This document shows, in pieces, positions 9,201-18,025 of a stretch of DNA of 36,362 nt. A program made the translations under genes and the position numbers. Every line of letters starts with the position of its first letter. The stretch's first letter is position 1. The notes below the pieces were generated by a model, which searched no databases, was not told where the DNA came from, and saw nothing but the letters and a program-made list of their open reading frames with translations. The stretch spans positions 1 to 36,362 of the IMG/VR virus record IMGVR_UViG_3300044910_000043, one strand, 5' to 3'. This stretch comes from a virus.

Positions 9201-12200
9201 AACAGCGTTTAAACGCAGCAAAAAATGCACAACAACTGCTTTCAGACGAAGGCAGAATCTTGCAGATTATTGAGCGTACTGTTCAAAATCAAGGCGGAAC
9301 ATTTAAATTCTCTGATATGGTTACTGGTGATGTACCTACGCAAGGTGTCGCAGTTGCTATCCGTGGGGCAACGCACGCGTTCCCACTGGAACAAGCCCGT
9401 ACTAACCCAGAGAATTGGGTTGCTTCTGTTGCAGACCACTTTGAGGCTAATTTTGATAAGTTTGGCAGTGCAGACCATTTTGGTACTTGGATTGACGATA
9501 TTGATGGTGTTCCTCATATTAAGTCCGACCCCGTAAATGTAATTGCAAATCGTGCAGAAGCCATTAGACTAGGAACAACACGCAATCAGCAAGGAGTATT
9601 TGACCTTGGTGAACTTGAATATATCGGAACGAAAGGCACAGGAGATGTCGGAGCAAGCGAAAGGTTTGCACTGGGTAAAGGCACCAAAGCCGTTAGACCA
9701 GATGAACCCACAGGAACGCCGAGCGTTCGCAGAATTGCTGGCTCGGAGAATTTTGGAAAGCGCGTTAATGAAATCTCAGAGTCCATCGCCAGTGGAAGAT
9801 ACCCAACCGAAGGCATAGTTTCACTTGTTCGTGAAATAGCAGATGGACAAGCAACAACTCGTAGAGATTTACAAGCACTTCTAAGTCGTTTAAACGCACG
9901 AGTCGTAGAAGAAGAACGCCTTGCAGCGCCAAAGGTTATTCAAGGAACTGGTCGTAGAACAGAAAAACTCTATGATGGTACAACTGTTGAATTTGATGAT
10001 GCTTACCGTGGTGAGCCTGGACAGATTCTATTAGATAGAACTGACAACACAGAATCTTATCGCAGATTTGTAGACCATCCAGCACGGATGTTTGCAGCAG
10101 AACATGGCAACTATGTAGAAAATGTTTTATCTCCAAATATGCCTGATTATTACTCAGGATATGCAAATCAATTAAACACTTTCTTTCGTAGTCCAGATGG
10201 GCGTATTGACCCACTAATTGAGCAGATGCTCAATGACACACGCCCAGAAGAAATTGTGGCTTGGTTGCGTGCTCCAGAAAATGCTGCCTATGCTCGTAAG
10301 TTTAATATTGATGTGCCAGGAAATAGAGTGGCATCAGAGCGGTTAAATGTATCTATTGATGCAGAAGATTTTGTTGGCGATTTATACAGTGCTTACAATC
10401 GTTATCTGCCAGATAGCCAAACCCAAGAAGCCTTCCGTAATGGTGAAATTACTGAGTCTTGGCTACGGAATCATTTTGCCGATAATACAGAGATGCCAGA
10501 TATTATTGGGCGCATAGTTCCAACTAGCCCACAGGCTCGTAACTGGCAAGATGGCTTGGCTAAGGTTATTGATAGAGCGTTTTATTTCTTAGGCTCATTA
10601 CCTGAAACTACCTTTGCCCGTCACCCGTTGGCTCGCCAAGTTTATCGTTCAGAAATGAAACAACGCCTTGATGTTGCCCTAGCAACTAAGCGTATGAACA
10701 TTGGTGATGATGCTCAGTTAACAACTGATGATATTAATAAGGTTCGCCGTGAGGCTGTTGAGTCAACTCGCAAAGAAGTAAATAAGACTCTATTTACGAT
10801 TATTCGTAAGTCTTATGCTGGCGAAAAAATGCGCCTTGTCATGCCGTTCTTTAACGCATGGGAAAACACTATTCGCCGTTGGTCTGGTCTTGCAACAGAG
10901 AATCCTGCGGTTATCGCTCGTGCTGGACAAATTGTGTCTACACTGCGTAATCAGCCAAATGTGGTTGATAGAGATGGCAACCCAACTACTGAGTTTTCTT
11001 ATGAAAACAAAATAGTACTGCCTATGCCTTCAAGTTTTATTAAAGGTGTAGAGAAGATTCCTGGATATGGCAAAGGCATGGCAGAAGCCTTGCGCTCATC
11101 AGGCACACAAGTTTCTATTCCAGTGCGAAGTCTTGACATCATTATGCAAGGTGAAATATTGGCAGGCTTTGGTCCTCTTGTAATAATTCCAGTTAATGAA
11201 ATTGTTAAATTAAAGCCTGACCTAGAGGATATTGTAACAAAAAGTATGCTTCCAATATTACCTTTTGGTCCACAAGAAGGAACTATTCGCAATCTATTTC
11301 CACCAGCAATGCAAAAACTTGCATCATTGGGCGGTCAAGATGAAGCGTGGAGTCGTACATTTAATACAGTTTATCGTTACGAACTAATCCGTTTTAACTT
11401 AGGCGAGCGTGATACCATGCCTGAATTAAGCGAAGTAAAGAATCTAGCAGATAGTTTATACAGAGTTAAGATTCTTTCTAATCTAGTTATGCCATTTGCT
11501 GCACAGTATGATTCACCATTAAGTTTTTATACACAACAATTCCGTAGAATACAGCAGGTCTATGGCGCAGATGCAGAAACTTTATTTTTACAGATGTACC
11601 CAGAAATGGGTCCAGCCCTTGTATCTAGTTCTTACAACCCTACTGGTGCGCAGGCTTCGCAGGCTGCTTTCCAAAATATCAAAAGGTACAAAGGCTTAAT
11701 CAGCAAGATTGGTCAAACAACACCTGAAATGATTGGCTTCTTAGTCAATGACCCAGATGGTAAGTATGACTTCTCTGAGGCTGTATATGCTTGGCAGTAT
11801 AGAAACACTCCAGTTCCTGGCTCTATTGAAAAATATCGTGAGCGTAGAAACCCTGCAGAACTTAAGAAAGATGCCAATATAAAAGTTGGCTGGGTTGAGT
11901 TCCGTAAAAAAATGACAGGTTTAGATTACCAACTTGATGCTCAAGGTTATGAGTCTTATCAGGAATCTGGCGCTGAGGAATTACTTGCCCTTAAGCAAAT
12001 GATGATTGCAGACCTAACCCGCCGTAATCAAGATTGGGCTGCTGATTATTACAATGTAGATAGAGGTAAGTGGATTTATCGTATGCAGTCTATTAAGACA
12101 ATGCTTACTGACCCACAGTGGATGCAAGAAAATGGTCGCAGACAAGTAACTAGGGATTTGGCTGTTTATCTAAATACTCGCACCCAAATTGCTCGTGAGT

Positions 12201-12364
12201 TATCAAACCGCAGGGCATACGGTGGAGCATCTACTCTTACCGCAAAAGACAATGCTGATTTAGATGCCTACTGGAATAGCACAGTAGCGCAACTTAAGAA
12301 ATCTCCAGAGTTTAATGACTTCTATAATCGCTTTTTACAAAATGACCCTGTGACACTTGGATAA
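6278..12364 (+). CDS. Giant internal virion / ejection protein with possible ADP-ribosyltransferase-like domain
   Basis: 2028 aa, the largest gene, filling a sixth of the window. It starts at an ATGA overlap with the previous gene. Its size and its position between portal and scaffold fit the large internal proteins that short-tailed phages eject into the cell (compare T7 gp16 by role only). Around residue 736 the motif Y-H-G-S is followed at 756-765 by FTEDMAERYA, resembling the N-terminal signature of ADP-ribosyltransferase-type domains in large polyvalent phage proteins. Residues about 1020-1115 form another compact domain ending in a Gly-rich TKGTGDVG stretch. Around 1510-1530, VMPFFNAWENTIRRW is a motif I associate with such large proteins. 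Two GTTTAAAC words (9207, 9888) fall in it. There is no signal peptide. The enzymatic domain is a hypothesis. Confidence 0.75.
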   Translation: MSFSETLGNAAKKLSGNGFANEIGLPTLLFDLATVSSNDKNWVSDAFNIAGDTFRSTVLAASYPIRKPVGFAFNKVLMPTAMLSYETGGRYLREPLSAAVTALATGDAKKSWENRDQISPGQAISYLTAKLTPGTESFRGDFDIFNAKDREIFQTDWAARTLSGSIDTFFTTVTDPLGKFAKGVGLARKALVTRPMGARDANAATLAKDFFMPRTLRNVQIMSPVALARTINEGREEGGEIYNTLSWMAKSDQTVIRQHPLVQASNDADTLSYLLGQSDTVDDVADVLTATALGDTEAMARLVAKRKELAFVFDKTKDVSKVDMMILDGVPTNGIVDDINVLDAASDYVANLDNNSYFQALNKLHVNGNALTKRTFGKPAFEKMAMNRAERRAAKVKGVDLNEPSKFPTVGYFQPTKYHPLVAVVNFGMKKVGDSFQETPSGYINLNDSDSYNELTAFGTLLRRIVGDEANPVVERHLNDYIQSGGVPELRARVVESFEDLSISLINQKLGISDEAGQVIWSQYKARRETARQMIKDRKFLMTGDDVILKIPYLERQGANALPMVDLANYSRVIEKNKGVLNTLNRASEITDPDSWRYTTGVLNDLWKASVLLRLGYTVRNLSEASLSILAKGYGLMALSDINREGFKGWYTNRVRDIDRLTDRRLVAQGLREDSVALRSEFADKQSLLIASERALQDFDVFLESIERLYRMGRLTDEQYKEAIDVFQYATGEYLYHGSPAPISALDNTRPMAMNFTEDMAERYATSAMPVISASEIYKRTSGRAYPMPKNLRTREGKPITPRRKPSLAMQTVAADMRDGFINSVNNGNEIQILNPSTGRWTSIDPNTVSQELLTTGQFRIRKPGREGVTIGQKVYGKTVDLRSMQQYSGQARTRQVLDLADYPELQTILGISKGTIRNRDAWQGKEPELLNWMRANGIGKLVLPDVKSRGGSTVLVDPDLVDGFGNRPTVALAEQRLNAAKNAQQLLSDEGRILQIIERTVQNQGGTFKFSDMVTGDVPTQGVAVAIRGATHAFPLEQARTNPENWVASVADHFEANFDKFGSADHFGTWIDDIDGVPHIKSDPVNVIANRAEAIRLGTTRNQQGVFDLGELEYIGTKGTGDVGASERFALGKGTKAVRPDEPTGTPSVRRIAGSENFGKRVNEISESIASGRYPTEGIVSLVREIADGQATTRRDLQALLSRLNARVVEEERLAAPKVIQGTGRRTEKLYDGTTVEFDDAYRGEPGQILLDRTDNTESYRRFVDHPARMFAAEHGNYVENVLSPNMPDYYSGYANQLNTFFRSPDGRIDPLIEQMLNDTRPEEIVAWLRAPENAAYARKFNIDVPGNRVASERLNVSIDAEDFVGDLYSAYNRYLPDSQTQEAFRNGEITESWLRNHFADNTEMPDIIGRIVPTSPQARNWQDGLAKVIDRAFYFLGSLPETTFARHPLARQVYRSEMKQRLDVALATKRMNIGDDAQLTTDDINKVRREAVESTRKEVNKTLFTIIRKSYAGEKMRLVMPFFNAWENTIRRWSGLATENPAVIARAGQIVSTLRNQPNVVDRDGNPTTEFSYENKIVLPMPSSFIKGVEKIPGYGKGMAEALRSSGTQVSIPVRSLDIIMQGEILAGFGPLVIIPVNEIVKLKPDLEDIVTKSMLPILPFGPQEGTIRNLFPPAMQKLASLGGQDEAWSRTFNTVYRYELIRFNLGERDTMPELSEVKNLADSLYRVKILSNLVMPFAAQYDSPLSFYTQQFRRIQQVYGADAETLFLQMYPEMGPALVSSSYNPTGAQASQAAFQNIKRYKGLISKIGQTTPEMIGFLVNDPDGKYDFSEAVYAWQYRNTPVPGSIEKYRERRNPAELKKDANIKVGWVEFRKKMTGLDYQLDAQGYESYQESGAEELLALKQMMIADLTRRNQDWAADYYNVDRGKWIYRMQSIKTMLTDPQWMQENGRRQVTRDLAVYLNTRTQIARELSNRRAYGGASTLTAKDNADLDAYWNSTVAQLKKSPEFNDFYNRFLQNDPVTLG
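9645..9818 (+). CDS. Possible out-of-frame overlapping small gene
   Basis: 57 aa in the +1 frame inside the giant gene. It reads like a real small helical protein: a charged core around P18-x-x-Q-M-N-P-Q-E-R-R-A-F-A-E-L-L-A-R-R, then a Pro/Ser-rich tail. The start ATG has AAAGG about seven bases upstream. The stretch is somewhat GC-richer than its neighbours. It may instead be chance, or the remnant of an inserted gene absorbed into the larger frame. Confidence 0.25.
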   Translation: MSEQAKGLHWVKAPKPLDQMNPQERRAFAELLARRILESALMKSQSPSPVEDTQPKA

Positions 12365-12369
12365 GGACT

Positions 12370-13533
12370 ATGGCAACTAGAGCAGAAATAGCAATGAGTA
12401 TTCGGGAAAACTATCCCGACATCCCAGATGATAGTCTTAATAAAGCAGTAACTTATTTCCAGAACAATGCTGATGCGTTTAAACAATACAAAAAATCTGG
12501 TGCTTTACCTGCTGGCGCAATGACAAGACTTGAGGGTGGAGTGGTATCTCCTGCCAAAGCAGGGGCTAGTGCTGTAAAAGGTTTAGTTAAAACATTAAAA
12601 CCTAAAAGCAAAAAAGGTGCATTAAAAGGCGCAGCCGCTTTAGGAGCAGTCGGACTTGGAATTAACATGTTTGAAGGTGGAGAAGATATACCAGCAACCA
12701 CCGAAAGCCAAGCAAATACAGACATGATGAACGCTTTGGCTATTGCTTCTGCTAGTGGAGTTGACATTAATGCTCTTGCAGGAACAGCAATGGGGCAACA
12801 AATTCTTGGAACAAATCCTCAATTTGATATAGGTTCTTTTACAAACAGTGCAAATATCACACCTTTAACTGGTGGAGTTTATACTGGAATTAATCAACTT
12901 GTTTCAAGCAGACCACCTGATTTCGCTGGTGGGCGACCTGTTGAAACTAGGTCTGAAACAATTTCTCTTAACCAATGGAAGAACCAATTTCCTATATCTG
13001 ACCCAAAGGCTTTGGCTGATTGGAAGGCTAAATTAGTTGCAGCAGGCGTTGTTAGTGCATCTGCTGGTCTTAAAGAACTTAAGGACCAATGGGAAACATG
13101 GGGCGAATACTCACAAGAGTCTATGCGCCAAGGACAGAAACTAAGTCCATATCAATTACTTGATATTCAGCGTGGTCTGTGGGGTGGTGGAGCAGATAAG
13201 GGTCCTTCTTACAGCACTCAACTTATCAAGAAGGCTAACTCCAGAGATTTACTTAAACAATACTTAGAAGCAGGTTCTGGTCGTGTTATTGATGATACTG
13301 AAGCCGATGAGTTTGCAGAGTTAATCCGCAAAAAACAACTTGCTAAGCCTACAAAAACTGAAGTTAAAAAAGTTGGTGGCAAGAAAGTAGTAGTAACTAC
13401 ACCTGGATTTGGTGAGGCTGAGGCTGCTGATATTGCCGAGAAGCGTGCTATGCAAGACCCATTGTATGCAGAATTTCAAACAGCAAATGTATTTGGAACT
13501 GCTCTTGAAAAAGCGTTAGGAGTTAGACCCTGA
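12370..13533 (+). CDS. Putative internal virion / ejection protein
   Basis: 387 aa. The N-terminus (1-35) looks like a small helical domain. Residues about 75-98 are an Ala/Gly/Leu-rich stretch that could insert into a membrane (KKGALKGAAALGAVGLG), preceded by Lys-rich sequence. The rest is helical, with a basic TKTEVKKVGGKK segment near 335. It begins five bases after the giant protein and overlaps the next gene by one base (TGATG), so the three are translated together. A membrane-active injected protein fits the context, but I recognise no named family. Confidence 0.6.
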   Translation: MATRAEIAMSIRENYPDIPDDSLNKAVTYFQNNADAFKQYKKSGALPAGAMTRLEGGVVSPAKAGASAVKGLVKTLKPKSKKGALKGAAALGAVGLGINMFEGGEDIPATTESQANTDMMNALAIASASGVDINALAGTAMGQQILGTNPQFDIGSFTNSANITPLTGGVYTGINQLVSSRPPDFAGGRPVETRSETISLNQWKNQFPISDPKALADWKAKLVAAGVVSASAGLKELKDQWETWGEYSQESMRQGQKLSPYQLLDIQRGLWGGGADKGPSYSTQLIKKANSRDLLKQYLEAGSGRVIDDTEADEFAELIRKKQLAKPTKTEVKKVGGKKVVVTTPGFGEAEAADIAEKRAMQDPLYAEFQTANVFGTALEKALGVRP

Positions 13534-14501
13534 TGGCAAAACCAAATATGGTAATTGATGGCGGCGGCGACCCATTTGCTAGTGCCACAGATACACCAGT
13601 ATCAATGACTACATGGATTGTTAACTTACTTAAAAATGTTCCAGAACTTAAGGCTATCTACGATACAGTACGCGACCCAGTAACTGGAAAGTATCTATAC
13701 AATGCTGCTGCTATTGTAGATATGATTACCAGTAGCAGTTGGTATTTAGAAAATGGTCCTACTGTTGCAGGAAACATAGCGGCTCGCTATAAGTTTGGTG
13801 AGAAGTATTATCAACAAAAGATAAACGAATTTAAAATATCAATCTCTGGTCTTGCTACAGCGATTGGTCTTGATATGGCAGACCCAGATACTGCTGACTA
13901 TCTTAGCAGTCTGGCAGAAACAGCCTATCTTAATAATTGGGATAATGACTATATTGAAAATACCATTATCAGCAATAAAGACATTTTTGGAAAAATCCAA
14001 GGCGGAGCCTATGCTACCGCAGTACAGGACCTAGCCTCTTATTCAAACCTTATGGGCTTTTCAATGAGTGAGCAGAGTCGTGCTGATTATCAGCGCCGTT
14101 TAATTGGTTCTACAACTAAAGAAGGCTTGCGTGTACGCGCTACGCCAGATGATATTAAGCGTGAGATTAACGCTAAGGCTGCACAGTTATATCCGTTCCT
14201 TTCTGATGACTTTACTGCAGGTCGCACCCTTTGGGATGTAACCTCTGTTCAGCGCAAGAAGTGGGCAGACCTACTAGAAGTAGATGAAGATACCCTTGAT
14301 TGGAACGACCCACTATGGAAGGATGGAAAAATCTTTAGCATGGTAGATGAGAAAACTGGCAAGATGGTTATGCGCCCATCATGGGATGCTGAGAAGTTAA
14401 TTAAGCAAGATGAACGCTGGCAATATACTGAAAATGCTACACGCCTTTATGAAGGATACGGAATTGGTATGCTCAATAAATTTGGATATGCGGCGATATA
14501 A
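13533..14501 (+). CDS. Putative internal virion protein
   Basis: 322 aa, mostly alpha-helical and acidic, with many Tyr, Asp and Trp residues. No signal peptide or catalytic motif is seen. One-base overlaps at both ends (TGATG and TAATG) place it in a tightly coupled run of four genes from the giant protein to the 469-aa protein. Gene order between portal and scaffold suggests a virion core or ejection component. The family is not recognised. Confidence 0.6.
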   Translation: MAKPNMVIDGGGDPFASATDTPVSMTTWIVNLLKNVPELKAIYDTVRDPVTGKYLYNAAAIVDMITSSSWYLENGPTVAGNIAARYKFGEKYYQQKINEFKISISGLATAIGLDMADPDTADYLSSLAETAYLNNWDNDYIENTIISNKDIFGKIQGGAYATAVQDLASYSNLMGFSMSEQSRADYQRRLIGSTTKEGLRVRATPDDIKREINAKAAQLYPFLSDDFTAGRTLWDVTSVQRKKWADLLEVDEDTLDWNDPLWKDGKIFSMVDEKTGKMVMRPSWDAEKLIKQDERWQYTENATRLYEGYGIGMLNKFGYAAI

Positions 14502-15910
14502 TGGCTAAACCTTTAACCCAAAAACAATTAAAGGCTATGCTTGCAAAAGCAGAAGCGGCTCAAAAAAAGGTTACTACACGACTTGAAGAATTAGAAAAAG
14601 TAGTAAGCACTCCTGCGCCACAAGGTGGCGACCCAAATTTAATTCGTGACCCTAAAACAGGTTTAAGTCCTGCACAAGTAGAGGCTAATAAGGCTGTTGC
14701 TGCAGCAGCACAATCGTCTACTGAAGCAGGTATACCTGCCGTAGTTGTAAAAACTCAAGGAGCATCAGATAAGGTTGTTACACCACCATCTGAAGCGCCT
14801 GCAGGAACCGAGTGGAAATGGATTGGTTCTAAAACTACTGGCATGGCAGGTTCAGGTCAGTGGAAGTTGTATAAAATCCCTGGTTATGTTGCTCCAGGTA
14901 GTACTACCATTACCACCAGTAAACCTGTTATCACTACCAGTGAACCTGTTATCACTAAAAGTGGTTTAACCCAAGAAGATATAGATGCTGCTGTAGCCAA
15001 GGCTGTAGCAGGAGCAACTGCTGCAAACAATGCCATGATTGCACAAATGAAAGCCGAAGCAGATGCAGCCAAACTTGCTACAAAACAAAAGGCTTCAGAT
15101 AAACTTACTGCTTTGTTTTCAGCCTATGGACTTGAAACACTTGCTCCTTTTATTAATACTCGTATCATGGCTGATGTTTCAGAAGAAATGTTACTTCTTG
15201 AATTATATGACCAACCAGAATATCAAAAGCGTTTTCCAGGCATGAAAGCATTGCGTGCTAAAGGTAAAGCAATTACTGAAAAAGAATATTCTGCTGACGA
15301 AAAAGCAATGATGCAAACTGCTCGTTTCTTTGATTTGCCTAAAGGTTTTTATGATGGACCTGAAGATTTTGGTGCTTTAATTGGCAATCTTGTTTCTCCT
15401 AAAGAATATCAAGACCGTTTGCAAATAGGACAGGACTTATCTCGTACCTTAAACCCATCAGTCAAACAACAATTAATTGATTTTTATGGCATAGGTGAAG
15501 GTGATTTAACAGCCTTTGTTCTTGATGCAGATAAAGCACTCCCATTGATACAGAAGCAGGCTAAGGCTGCACAGTTTGTAGGCATTGGTCGTGCTGCAGG
15601 ATTTGAACTTCGTGGTATTACCTCTGGTCAAGCAGAGAATATTGCAGGCACAGAATCCTATGCAAAACTTTCTGAGCGAGAACTTGCACAGGCTCTTGGT
15701 CAAGCAGGACAACTGCGTAGAACACAAAAGCGTTTATCAGGTATTGAAGGACAAGACTACAGCGAACAAGAAGCACTCTCTGCAGTTATAGAGGGTAGCC
15801 CACAGGCGCTACTTGCCTCACAACAAAGAGCACAAAGAGAAGGTGCTCGTTTTAGCGCAAGAGGCGGAGTCACTGGAGCATCACTTCGCTCAACCGCTAC
15901 ACCAATATAA
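14501..15910 (+). CDS. Putative internal virion protein, coiled-coil N-terminus
   Basis: 469 aa. Residues 1-33 predict as a Lys/Glu/Ala-rich coiled coil. About 130-150 is a short Thr/Ser/Val repeat (two copies of a TTSxPVIT word). Then comes an Ala-rich helix (about 160-200) and a helical C-terminal domain (about 205-440). The tail is Ser/Arg/Gly-rich. It is the last of the coupled run before the scaffold gene. Function is not recognised; position suggests a core or ejection protein, or a head-tail component. Confidence 0.6.
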   Translation: MAKPLTQKQLKAMLAKAEAAQKKVTTRLEELEKVVSTPAPQGGDPNLIRDPKTGLSPAQVEANKAVAAAAQSSTEAGIPAVVVKTQGASDKVVTPPSEAPAGTEWKWIGSKTTGMAGSGQWKLYKIPGYVAPGSTTITTSKPVITTSEPVITKSGLTQEDIDAAVAKAVAGATAANNAMIAQMKAEADAAKLATKQKASDKLTALFSAYGLETLAPFINTRIMADVSEEMLLLELYDQPEYQKRFPGMKALRAKGKAITEKEYSADEKAMMQTARFFDLPKGFYDGPEDFGALIGNLVSPKEYQDRLQIGQDLSRTLNPSVKQQLIDFYGIGEGDLTAFVLDADKALPLIQKQAKAAQFVGIGRAAGFELRGITSGQAENIAGTESYAKLSERELAQALGQAGQLRRTQKRLSGIEGQDYSEQEALSAVIEGSPQALLASQQRAQREGARFSARGGVTGASLRSTATPI

Positions 15911-16030
15911 GAATCCCCACCCTGACCAACCAGCCCAGGGGGGCGTATAAGTCTGGTAGCAATAGCCAATTTGGTTTCCCCGAACCTCATTGTGGATTGC
16001 GAATACAACTAAGAAAAGGGAGATAGGTAG

Positions 16031-16483
16031 ATGGCTACCAATTACTACGATGACGAAGAAGATGACGACACTACTACAGATGTTGTTGGTCAACTCCGCA
16101 AAGTAAACCGTGCGCTGGAAAAGCGTGCGAAAGAACTAGAACAGGAGTTGTCAGGTCTAAAAACTCAGACCCGTCAGCGTACTGTCAAGGATGTACTACA
16201 GGCTAAGGGATTAAACCCAAAGATTGCCGCATTTATACCACAAGATATTGATTCCTCTGAGGAAGAAATTATCAAATGGGTTAATGAATACGGTGATGTA
16301 TTTGGAATCCAAACTTCATCTGAAGAAAAGCCTGCAGAAAAAAGTCCAGAGGTCAAGGCTCAAGCAAGAATCAACAATCTAATCTCTACTGGCTCCGCGC
16401 CAGATGTTGATGAAGATGCGTTTGCAAAGATTGCAGGAGCAAAGACTCGTGAGGACTTAGATATACTCCTTGGTTTAAATTAA
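16031..16483 (+). CDS. Capsid scaffolding protein (putative)
   Basis: 150 aa, ATG 16031 after a GGGAG site. It begins with a run of Asp/Glu (about residues 7-13), followed by a coiled-coil helix (about 20-50) and a generally acidic, helical body. This composition, and its position immediately before the major capsid gene, is typical of scaffolding proteins, which template procapsid assembly and then leave. No protease motif is present. The 120 bases before it hold no gene that I can see. Confidence 0.75.
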   Translation: MATNYYDDEEDDDTTTDVVGQLRKVNRALEKRAKELEQELSGLKTQTRQRTVKDVLQAKGLNPKIAAFIPQDIDSSEEEIIKWVNEYGDVFGIQTSSEEKPAEKSPEVKAQARINNLISTGSAPDVDEDAFAKIAGAKTREDLDILLGLN

Positions 16484-16521
16484 ATAACTTACATCAACCA
16501 ATCACCAGGAGGTGAACCCAC

Positions 16522-17694
16522 ATGGCATTTACAGACACATCGGCAATTAGTGGTCTAGTTCAGACCGCTTATGACCGTTATGTTGAATTTGCCCTCCGCT
16601 CTCAGCCGATGATTCGTGCTGTTGCGGATAAGAAGCCTGTACAACAGGCTATGCCAGGCTCATCCGTTGTATTCTCACTTTACAACGATTTGTCGGCTGC
16701 TACTTCAACGCTCACAGAAACAACTGACCCAGATGCAGTCGCATTAAGCAATGTTGATACCGTATCTGTAACTCTTGCAGAGTACGGCAACGCTGCCCTT
16801 GTAACACGCAAACTACAGTTGTTCTCACTATCCGATGTTGACCCTGCTGTTGCAGACATCATCGCTTACAACTTGGCTGACTCTCTTGATGTTGTGGCAC
16901 AAAACACACTTCGTCAAGGCACCAATGTTATTTACGGTGGAACCCGCACATCTACTGCTACAGTCACAGCATCAGACACTATTGATTCTGCTGACCTTCG
17001 CAAGGTTGTTGCAAAACTCCGTTCCAATAAGGCTGTTCCTCGCGCAGGAAGCCTATACTGGGTCGGTATTCACCCAGAAGTATCACATGACCTCCGTGCC
17101 GAATCAGGCTCAATCGGATGGCGTGATACTCACGCACACACTGATGCATCACTTGGCAACCTGTTCGCAGGTACCATCGGAACATACGAAGGCGCTTTCT
17201 TTGTAGAAAACGCACGCATGTTCTCTGCTAAGGATGGCGCAGACCAGAGCACTCTCGCTACAACCGCAGTAACCGTTGCAGGTACATCAGCAGGCTTCAC
17301 CTTTGGTGTTGCTTCAACTGCTGTAATCGCAACACGCGCTGAGGTAGGCGACAAGATTTCTGGAACTGGCATTGCATCTTCTGCAAAAATTAGTGCAATC
17401 AGCACTTCTGGCTCAACAACTACATTTACTGTAGATGTAGCCAATACTGCTGCAGTTACCGCAACTACTGTTGTAACTGTAACCCCTGTAACACGCGTAT
17501 TCAGAACCATCGTTTGCGGTAAGCAAGCATTGGCTGAAGCCGTAGCACAGGAGCCAGGTGTTGTTATCGGTCCAGTTACCGATAAGTTAATGCGTTTCCG
17601 CCCAATCGGTTGGTACGGTGTCCTTGGATGGAGCCGTTACCGCGAGGAAGCGTTGTATCGCATTGAAACTGGTTCTTCAATCGCTGCTCTCTAG
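16522..17694 (+). CDS. Major capsid protein, N4-gp56-like, with inserted beta domain
   Basis: 390 aa, start preceded by a strong AGGAGGTGA site as expected for the most abundant virion protein. N-terminal and central sequence (QTAYDRYVEFALRSQPM, then GIHPEVSHDLR near 180-190, and a C-terminal GWSRYREEALYRIETGSS) fits the HK97-fold N4-gp56 group of capsid proteins. Residues about 236-322 look like an insertion: Thr/Ala/Val-rich, with a GDKISGTGI...ISAIS beta-sandwich motif seen in many phage surface domains. It then returns to capsid sequence at RVFRTIVCG. The insertion probably projects from the shell. A hairpin terminator follows. Confidence 0.85.
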   Translation: MAFTDTSAISGLVQTAYDRYVEFALRSQPMIRAVADKKPVQQAMPGSSVVFSLYNDLSAATSTLTETTDPDAVALSNVDTVSVTLAEYGNAALVTRKLQLFSLSDVDPAVADIIAYNLADSLDVVAQNTLRQGTNVIYGGTRTSTATVTASDTIDSADLRKVVAKLRSNKAVPRAGSLYWVGIHPEVSHDLRAESGSIGWRDTHAHTDASLGNLFAGTIGTYEGAFFVENARMFSAKDGADQSTLATTAVTVAGTSAGFTFGVASTAVIATRAEVGDKISGTGIASSAKISAISTSGSTTTFTVDVANTAAVTATTVVTVTPVTRVFRTIVCGKQALAEAVAQEPGVVIGPVTDKLMRFRPIGWYGVLGWSRYREEALYRIETGSSIAAL

Positions 17695-17708
17695 TTGATT
17701 GACTCTGA

Positions 17709-17740
17709 GGGGTAGACATATTTGAAAAGTCTGCCCCTTT
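17709..17740 (+). terminator. Terminator-like hairpin after the capsid gene
   Basis: GGGGTAGAC (17709-17717) pairs with GTCTGCCCC (17729-17737), with one G-T pair, an 11-base A/T-rich loop and only TTT after the stem. The short T-run suggests a partial terminator that lowers expression of the genes downstream of the capsid gene. Confidence 0.6.
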
Positions 17741-17764
17741 GGGGTGAGTTCATTAGGAGGACTT

Positions 17765-18025
17765 ATGTCAATGTATTACTTCACTACGCCCACCGTAGAT
17801 GAAACCCCAGCAGGGGACCATATCCTCTTTGCTCGTATTGAACTACCGCGTGGCATATCTGTCTTGCGTTTAAACGGAGTGTATAGTTCCTTTAGGTATC
17901 CAAGCCAGATTCAGACAAATCAGGCGGAGGAGTATTACTTAGGTGGAACAAAAAATCTTATTAACCAACAGACTGCTGATGCCCTTACAGCACAGGGCTA
18001 CGGAGCATACATAACACCAGCATGA
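17765..18025 (+). CDS. Hypothetical small virion-block protein
   Basis: 86 aa; ATG 17765 lies just after AGGAGG (17755-17760); ATG 17771 is an alternative with better spacing. It is a beta-rich sequence with many Tyr, Thr and Gln residues and no membrane segment. It overlaps the next gene by ATGA. Located right after the capsid gene, so a head decoration or head-completion role is possible. A GTTTAAAC word (17868) encodes R-L-N. Confidence 0.65.
   Translation: MSMYYFTTPTVDETPAGDHILFARIELPRGISVLRLNGVYSSFRYPSQIQTNQAEEYYLGGTKNLINQQTADALTAQGYGAYITPA

Noticed and set aside
9225-9536. 103-aa Leu-rich frame within the giant gene
   Set aside because: Composition is that of a typical +1 shadow frame, unlike the charged frame at 9645-9818.
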